Below, in pieces: positions 49,301 to 58,300 of a DNA stretch of 64,000 bases (the stretch's first letter is position 1; every line of letters starts with the position of its first letter). The stretch is taken from positions 124,001-188,000 of the forward strand of contig NW_025934572.1 in assembly GCF_000764305.2 (NCBI RefSeq). Direction: 5' to 3'. The notes beneath the pieces were generated by a model, which did no database searches, had not been told where the DNA came from, and saw only the letters and a list, made by a program, of their open reading frames with translations. The position numbers and the translations under genes are program-made. This stretch comes from Hyalella azteca. Lineage: Eukaryota > Arthropoda > Malacostraca > Amphipoda > Hyalellidae.

Positions 49301-52300
49301 CCCCCACTTCGAGATTCTCGCAGTGACCAAGGCCGTTCGTTGCAGGCACCTCCGCAAACAGATCGAACTAAGTCGTCAATGACGAATCCAAGACGCATGC
49401 TCGCATTTTGCGGAAAATTCAGCTGAGCACGGCAGTGGCCTCGGTCGTTTTCTCGCAGGCATGCGCGAAATAACTCATCCTTTCCTACTTGGGGTTTTGA
49501 AGGCTAAAACTGCACTAACTGGGGCTTTTGAACGGTGCTGTTGACGGGGCGAAGCACTCACACTGGCCGTCTAGGGTGCTGTTGACGAGGCGAGGCACAC
49601 TCACCCTGGTCGTCGAGGGAGCCGTTGACGGGGCGAGGCACACTCACCCTGGTCGTCGAGGGAGCCGTTGACAGGGCGAGGCACACTCACCCTTGTCGTC
49701 GAGGGAGCCGTTGACGGGGCGAGGCACACTCACCCTGGTCGTCGAGGGAGCCGTTGACGGGGCGAGGCACGCTCTCTGACACCGAGTAGCACCACCACCC
49801 CGATGGCTCCAGCACGAAGCCTCGAGGGCACACGGCTATCGTGACGTGGCAAAACATATCACAAATGCTGCATTTATATTTCTTTGTATGGAAATATCAA
49901 TAGGAGGCTGGAATGTAAGGGATGAATTTTGTGAAGATTTTCTTAGATGAAATTGACTTGAGCAATTGCAATATGAAGTTTTACTGTAGCGGGTTGATGG
50001 CTTGTACGTACTACGCTAAAGTACATTGGCCGTACTTTCGGGTGGAATGGCATCAATGGTACTTAAAGTATCTGCAATACGAGCGCTGAAGGCAGGTATT
50101 CATACATGAGTTCCTTCACACTTCCTACTTCCGAAATACACACAGCTCTCCAACAAGCTACATCTATACAAATTAAAGAAGCAAGCGTTATATTGCATTT
50201 TTTGTAAACATAGCTAATACAATATCTCAAGCCACAAGATCGCAGTCTTGACAACGCAAATCCTATAATGAACATAGTAAAATGAAATAGATTTGATATT
50301 CTAAATGTATTTCTCTCAACAAAAACCAAAAGCTTTTATCTTGAGGAAACTCCGAGACCATACCAGTGAGCCCGCTGGCAGCGAAACGGCGGGCGCATCC
50401 TGCAGCAATGCGAGAGAACTTTTCAGTGTAAAAAGTTTACGGAAACTTTCTTGTCGTGAACTTATTTATTAGCTACCTCGACAGGGGAGTTTAATGTCGA
50501 TATTGGAATAGTTCTTGTTGGCGAGGCACTCGCTGAAGGGAGCGGACGAGTTGGTCCCCTCCTCCAGCAGGTGACGCTCACACACCACAGAGATGCGAGT
50601 GCCCACGCCACGTCTCGACGTCACGTTGCCCGTGTACGTGTCACGTCGGTATGTGGGATCAGACACGCGTATGAACGGCGGGCACGTCATCTCTGGCGGG
50701 GTAATGAGAAATGCTATGAATATAAACATCACGACCTGATGTTGAGTAATGTTGTGTGTGGTGTTGTGCTGGATCTTCAGGAGGATGGAGTGTAGCATGT
50801 CTTGTCGGGTGTTGTGTAGGATGTTCGGTAGGATGAAGTGCGGCATATTTTGTCGGGTGTTGTGTAGGATGTTCAGGAGGATGAAGTGTAGCATGTTTTG
50901 TCGGGTGTTGTGTAGGATGTTCGGTAGGATGAAGTGCGACATAGATTGTCGGGTGTTGTGTAAGATGTTCGGTAGGATGAAGTGTGGCATAGTTTGTCGG
51001 GTGTGTGTAGGATATTCGGTAGGATGAAATATGGCATAGTTTGCCGGGTGTTGTGTAGGATGTTCGGTAGGATGAAGTGTGGCATAGTTTGTCGGGTGTT
51101 GTGTAGGATGTTCGGTAGGATGAAGTGTGGCATGTTTTTCGGGTGTTGTGTAGGATGTTCGGTAGGATGAAGTGTGGCATGTTTTTCGGGTGTTGTGTAG
51201 GATGTTCGGTAGGATGAAGTGTGGCATGTTTTTCGGGTGTTGTGTAGGATGTTCGGTAGGATGAAGTGTGGCATGTTTTTCGGGTGTTGTGTAGGATGTT
51301 CGGTAGGATGAAGTGTGGCATGTTTTTCGGGTGTTGTGTAGGATGTTCGGTAGGATGAAGTGTGGCATGTTTTTCGGGTGTTGTGTAGGATGTTCGGTAG
51401 GATGAAGTGTGGCATGTTTTTCGGGTGTTGTGTAGGATGTTCGGTAGGATGAAGTGTGGCATGTTTTTCGGGTGTTGTGTAGGATGTTCGGTAGGATGAA
51501 GTGTGGCATGTTTTTCGGGTGTTGTGTAGGATGTTCGGTAGGATGAAGTGTGGCATGTTTTTCGGGTGTTGTGTAGGATGTTCGGTAGGATGAAGTGTGG
51601 CATGTTTTTCGGGTGTTGTGTAGGATGTTCGGTAGGATGAAGTGTGGCATGTTTTTCGGGTGTTGTGTAGGATGTTCGGTAGGATGAAGTGTGGCATGTT
51701 TTTCGGGTGTTGTGTAGGATGTTCGGTAGGATGAAGTGTGGCATGTTTTTCGGGTGTTGTGTAGGATGTTCAGTAGGATGAAGTGTGGCATGTTTTTCGG
51801 GTGTTGTGTAGGATGTTCAGTAGGATGAAATGTGGCTTGTTTTGCGGGATGTTCTGCAGAATGTTATGTGAATTCTCATGAGCGACATTTTTTCGTATTT
51901 AAAAATGTTCTCACATCTTGCATCGAGTTGTTGCGGAAATTTATTTGTAAATCAATCAGTAATTATTGGGTTAAGAACGTAATTTTCTGTTTTTCGTCGA
52001 TATAGCATAAATTTGTTATAAAATTTCTTGTTCTTGTCTAAGAATAAATGTGTAGTACCTGAATGTAAAATGTGTAATGCCTGAAGAATTTTATGTCTGC
52101 AGTGCCCTATCCCAACATCGTGTATTGGTTTCACCTCGATCGTATGAGATGGGGCGCAGTCTGAGGGAAACCGAAGTCAGGATGGCATTCCATGAAGCCC
52201 AAGCCAGAGAGGCGAAGGCTAGACGCCCAAACGCTGCCGTGGAGCCAGAAATAATCTGAATACAAACCACAAATAACAATCAACAAACTGTACACTATGT

Positions 52301-55300
52301 TAAAATAATGATTTAGGCAACTAATGCTTCATTCACTAACGTCAAACTGGAACGCTCGTTTATCAATGTGGAACGCATGACCCTGAACGTCCACTGTGGA
52401 ACTTTCAGTCCTGTTGAACTTCATTGAAGAAACAGGACTGAAGCATAACATCTTCATTGAAGAAACAGGAAGTGTTAGATGTTAATTTGTGAATTTCACT
52501 TCAATTTTGATGCACAAATAATTAACCACAATACACAGAATTATATAACCTATTCGTGAATTTTATGCTAAGATCTCCAGCCGGTCTCACCGTGCTACTG
52601 CTCCCGCCGCTGAGCTGAACCTCGGTGGTGACAAGAGCTGAACCGTTGACGTCCTTCAGGCCATCGCCTGCACATCAAACTCAAGTCAGCGTTTCACAGT
52701 GAACAGGACACGCCTCCTATGTGGTGCGTGGGACGCGTGTTGCCAGCACCTCACAAGGAGAATGCAGGATACGCCTCCTATATGGTGCGTGGGACGCGGA
52801 GGACATGCATCGTACAGTGTGCGAAGGACGCGTGTTCTCTTTCAATATATTCACTGAATATATATTAGATTCGGATTGATCATTGATTGTTTAGAGCAAT
52901 ATATGCTTTTGAACAACACATAATAAACGTTATGCGTAGCATGATGGAATGCATTGTTTGACCTGCAGTTCCGTAGTAGTCGGTGACGCTGACGCTGTAG
53001 TTGGCAGTGACGTTAGCGATGCTGAAGGCGTACGTCGCCCACAGCTCCTCCGTGGCACTCGCCACATTCGCCTGCAGGCGCTGTACCTCGCGCCCCCCGT
53101 CCCCCGTCAGCGCCAGCAGCGTGTCCAGCCCTAGAGGAGGCAACCAGCAAGAACCTGTCATGGCCGGTTCTAAGAATCGGCCGGAATTTTGCTCTAGATA
53201 TATCATGAAAACCTGTTAAAGCAGGTTATGAGAACCTGCTATGGTAGGTTCTGCACCGATATTGTTTTTTTCGTTAAGGCTCCGAGTATAAATGCGTTCA
53301 AGAACAGAGTGGATAAAGCTATGGCGAAATATATGTTCAGACTTGAAATGCCTAGAACCGTATCGAACCCGGTGGAAGTCTAGGAGTTATTTCAAACTAT
53401 CGTCAGCTTGGAAAGGATCCGGCCGAAGGACCTGTTTTTAGATCTCCTGTGGACAAGTCACGAAAAGTGCAAGCATCTGCTACAGGCCACATCAGGCCCA
53501 TTCTTCAGCGCCGATATCACTATGATATGATATGATTTGATTAGTATAGACCAGATGACCCAGTTAACCTGCCCAGAAGTTGTCCGTGACGTGCCCAGGT
53601 CCACGTGACCTGCCCAGAAGTTGTCCGTGACGTGCTCAGGTCTACTGACCTGCCCAGAAGTTGTCAGTGACGTGCCTAGGTCTACTGACCTGCCCAGAAG
53701 TTGTCGGTGACGTGACCCACGCCACGAGTGAAGTGAGTCAGGGTGACCAGGTTGGCAGTGTCGGGGTACACGCTGGGGTGGAAGAGGTGGCGGCGCCTCG
53801 CTACCACCGCCCAACCCCCCTCGCCTTCCACCAGCGAGCAGAACACCTGCCCCAAAACCTGATGTGTTATACTGGACACCTGCCCCAACACCTCATGTGT
53901 TATGCTGAGCACCTGCCCCAACACCTCATGTGTTATGCTGGACACTTGCCCCAACACCTCATGTGTTATGCTGGACACCTGCCCCAACACCTCATGTGTT
54001 ATGCTCAACACCTGCCCCAACACCCCATGTGCTGAACACCCCACGCCCCCTGCTCAGCCCCCTCCTCCTACTCAGTCCCTCTTCGCCCCCACTCACGACG
54101 CGCGGCAGGGGCGGCGCCCCCACGCGCAGCAAAAAGGCCCCCGATGTGCGATGCCCCAAAGAGTACACGGCAGCACAGCTCGTCAGGTCTTGCCTGCAGT
54201 CTGCGGGGAAGGAGGGGTGGGATGGTTCAAACTATTTTCGATCATCGAGTCATTCGGTTTAACAATCATTTCTGCCAGCAATCACCGCTGCAGTGGGTAA
54301 TTGTTCACCATCGTCTCTGCCAACTAGGACTAGGCACTACGACACACTCAGATAATGAAACTTCATTTGTGCCGATGGAGAAATAAGACTTGGCTGCCCT
54401 GGAGCGAAATTTCTCTCACCGTATTTGCAGGTAGGAGGCGCCGGTGTCCATAGGCCGGATGGCATACACGTGGTGATGGCGGTGTTGATGTTAGTGAGGT
54501 TGAACGATGTTGGGTCCTGATTGCGCGAGTCACTGGGACACCACAACACCCTCTGCTCCCCCAGCAAACCCACAGGGCCACGACCCTGCAGTATGCGCCA
54601 CTCCGCCCCCACATCAACACTCCCACACTCCTCTGCAGGGAAAACAGATAAATTATAGCTGTGCTAATCAAGACCGTTCAAAAAGTAAATTTTCCACTGA
54701 TCAGAAGGAAACGCGTCGTCCGAAACTCTTCCCATGTTAAACTAGGCGAATTGATCAATTTTCCAAGGACTTCACGGTTCTACAATATATTATTTCTTCA
54801 AATTATTTACTTCAAAAGTACCTACCTATTCCGGTGTTAACTTGACGGATTCTCGCAATAATTTGACTTTTCCCTGAGTTAATTTGACTCATTTGACCCC
54901 ACACATTTATTTGACGACAGAAGGAGGCACTCACTGTTGGGGGCGCCCGCCAGCAGGGATACCCACGATGCCCTGGGCAGTGCAGGGTCGTCCGTTGGCC
55001 CTGTGTTCGTGAGGGCATCACGTGTTATTACTCATAACATTCTGGTTTAATTACTGTCTATAATTAAATTTCTTTTTTGTTGATAACACTGATTATTCCC
55101 CAGTTTATTACTTCTAAAAATTTTTCATTGATTTTATCTACTATTTTTTGGTGCCTATACATATCTTATCTTATTCATGAATTCTACGACTCACTTTCAT
55201 GCAAATTATAGTTCAGGGCATGACTGTCAGTACAGAAAAATTTCCTAGAAGTAAACAGACTCCTATTGGTAAAAGCAAAGTCCCTATTGTTCAACATATG

Positions 55301-58300
55301 TCGGCTGAAGCTTATTAGTGCCGGTCATCCGCTGGCTTTTCATCGGCCTCCTGAAAACTACACCCGCTGCCTGCAACCAGCGGGGACACAGATCTTATCA
55401 CGCATATCGCGAGCTCCGGGCGTGTAAGAAAAGAGCCCGTACCTTATGCTGCCGACCTGAATACATAGCCTTTAGGTTTCGCCATTCACTGGGCGGAACT
55501 CTGCATATTCAATTTGGGAAGATATAAACGTAACTGTTTAGCACAAAAGGTGGGGTTTCAGGAAAGAGTGTATCTCAATGCGGAGAACAAAGTTCCACTC
55601 ACAAGTCACAGCATCAGTGAAGAATATATTCGCCAAAGTTTCCGATTGACTTTTTGACGTTGATAAAGTTTGTGCTGATGCGTTTGTATTTGATTGGTCG
55701 GACGTAGCAAGGAAATCCGTGTTTGATGTATCATATGTTGATGTATTTCTAGTACAGAATTGAATAGCTTGGTCACAGTCAGGACTTTCGAACCAGGGAC
55801 AGTAACTGCCATTAGAAGTCTGGTCGGCCACGTAAGGGAGCCATCGCTCCGGGATGGTTGAGTCGTTGCTGCAGAGACAGCCTTGATCCAGCACCGCTGC
55901 CCAACACAAGCGCCCATGCTTTATTTATTCGTCACAAGATTGCTTCCTTCCACATACTCTTTGGAAGCCTACCACTCGTACAAATCATTTCAATCCTTAC
56001 GCTGTTTTTTTGCCAATCGCAGGTTATGAGGCAATTTGAATCTTCAAAAACTGGAGTATATAATAAAAATATCATGAAGCGTATACTCACTACTATAAAA
56101 TGCATGGTGCGTCATAGATACTTAATTATTAAGTGGTTAATTCATCCGAAATTATTGCAGGTGTTTGAAAATTTTACTTTTTCCCTTATGGGTATATGAT
56201 GTGATAATTTTTTATCACAGTTTTGAAATAACCTTATAGGAAGATTCTGCAAAGAGCCAAATCTGGAGAGGGCGCTGACCAAAGGAATTAATCATTTTTA
56301 CTTTCACTGAAGTCTGTCTTGACAGCAAACGCGCCATACAATCTCAGCCACTGAACTGATAACTCACCCTCACGTACACGTCATCCTAAGGGCACCCATT
56401 GTCTTCATCTCTTGCTATTTAGCGAATTGAAGAGAACTTCCTCTGACGCAACCTGTAGAAAAAATTTATTGATATTCACAGAAGAAAAAGCATACCTGCA
56501 ATTTTGGAAGCCCTGAATTTGCAAAGGTTGACGCATCCTGGGACTGTTGCTGCACCCTCCATGTACCAGAGTGTATCCAAGACTTGTCCTTCAATCATCC
56601 TGGTGCTGAATGGAGCAAACCTTGCGGCTGTTGCAGCAGCATCAGCAACACTTGCAGTGCTGCCAGTACTGGCGCCGTCAGTGTTGATAGTGCTCGACCC
56701 TGCCAACAATCTGATGGCGTCCATGACAGTTGCTGGTACCCCACGGCAGTCACTCGAATCTGAATTTTAATAATTATATTTAAACGTTTAGTGGTCGCTT
56801 ATTAGACAACTCAAGTAGGAACAATATTTGATATACATAAGACAATTTTTCATAGGTTTTTGATACTACTTGAGGGGAAGTTTTAAGGAGGTTTGATTAT
56901 ATTATATATCACACAATAATGTAAAATGTCGCCACCTGAGTGTTTGATGTGTAATGAACAGGTTTGAAAAAACTTACTATATGTAACACCTTTACAGAGG
57001 GCAAAACGTGTGTCGTTATCAATCGGAGCCACCGTCCACTGGAAGCTGCTGTACCATTTTTCTTTGTAGTCAAGCGAGCCCGACAGCGTCTCATTGGAAC
57101 TTTCAGATGTTGCTGTTCTTGAGTTGTTTACAGAAGCTGTTATGGTGATCGGTGTGGTGTTGGAGGTTGTTTGTGTGGTGCTGCTAGAGCCAGTAGAGCT
57201 TGAGGTGGTATGTGTGGTGCTGGTAGAGCCAGTAGAGCTTGGGGTGGTATGTGTGGTGCTGGTAGAGCCAGTGGTGCTTGATGTTGTGCTGGTAGAGCCA
57301 GCGGTGCTTGGGGTGGTTGGTGTGGTGCTGGTAGAGCCAGTGGAGCTTGCGGTGGTATGTGTGATGCTGGTAGAGCCAGTGGTGCTTGATGTTGTGCTGG
57401 TAGAGCCAGTGGTGTTTGGGGTGGTTGGTGTTGCGCTGGTAAAGCCAGTGGTGCTTGATGTTGAGTTAGAGGAGCTAGAGGAGGTAGAGGTTGTAGATAT
57501 TGTTAAACTTGACGCAAAAGAAGTTGAGTTCTTCACGCCGCTGCTGACTGCAGCAAAAAGTGATTTTGCATCTATAATGTCAGTTATTTTCCATTGTAGG
57601 CTGGATACACGACCTGAGACAGAAACAATAAGTAAACGTCGTCCATTAATATAAATCTCATTTCCCCATTTCGCCACTATTTGCAACAGCGCATCAATTT
57701 TTCAAAAAATGTTTGAAGCACATTAAATAAAACAGTGACCAAATATACACAATGCACACAAATAAAAGGTTAATGAAAAGTTTCAGAATATAATGATACA
57801 AGTTAGAAATAAGTTTGTCAAACCGGCATAGGCGTCAACCACAGCGCGGAGTTGGAAGGCTCCGGCGACAAGGCTCACTACATGGCGGGGGTCCCAAATA
57901 CTGAAACATTAGAGAAGCAAATTATGAACCGAAATAATGAATCATTATGGAATAGTTCAAACCTTTTATTCTAGGGGCAAAATTTGTCCATCTTATACAA
58001 ATATGATGCAAATGCTGAATTTTATGAATTTTGTACGGATCTTAAAGAATGAATCGACGCGGAAAGATGGCAGTGTACATACCTGTCATTGTCGGCAGGT
58101 TGCCCAGTCAAGTTTGCAAGTGCTTCAAGAACGGCTGTGGCAGCGCCGGTTTGAGGAGGTCTGAAAAAATGATCAAAATAGATTGTTCAATTAATGAACT
58201 CATCCAAATAAATTTGTGGTTGCTGCAGCTTCAAACGGAATTACAGCAATATTTGAGATTCTTTACTAAGTTATTCAAGACCAGGCAAGGCTAAACAGCA

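Noticed and set aside
50469..51791. Overlapping open frames of 440, 361 and 274 codons on the minus strand
   Set aside because: They are the same 47-residue repeat read in three frames of a 47-bp minisatellite. Only the last part of the first frame (50477-50692) coincides with a real exon.
57094..57654. 186-codon open frame on the plus strand (Val/Glu/Leu-rich)
   Set aside because: It is the antisense of the Ser/Thr mucin-like exon; the low-complexity sequence leaves several frames open.
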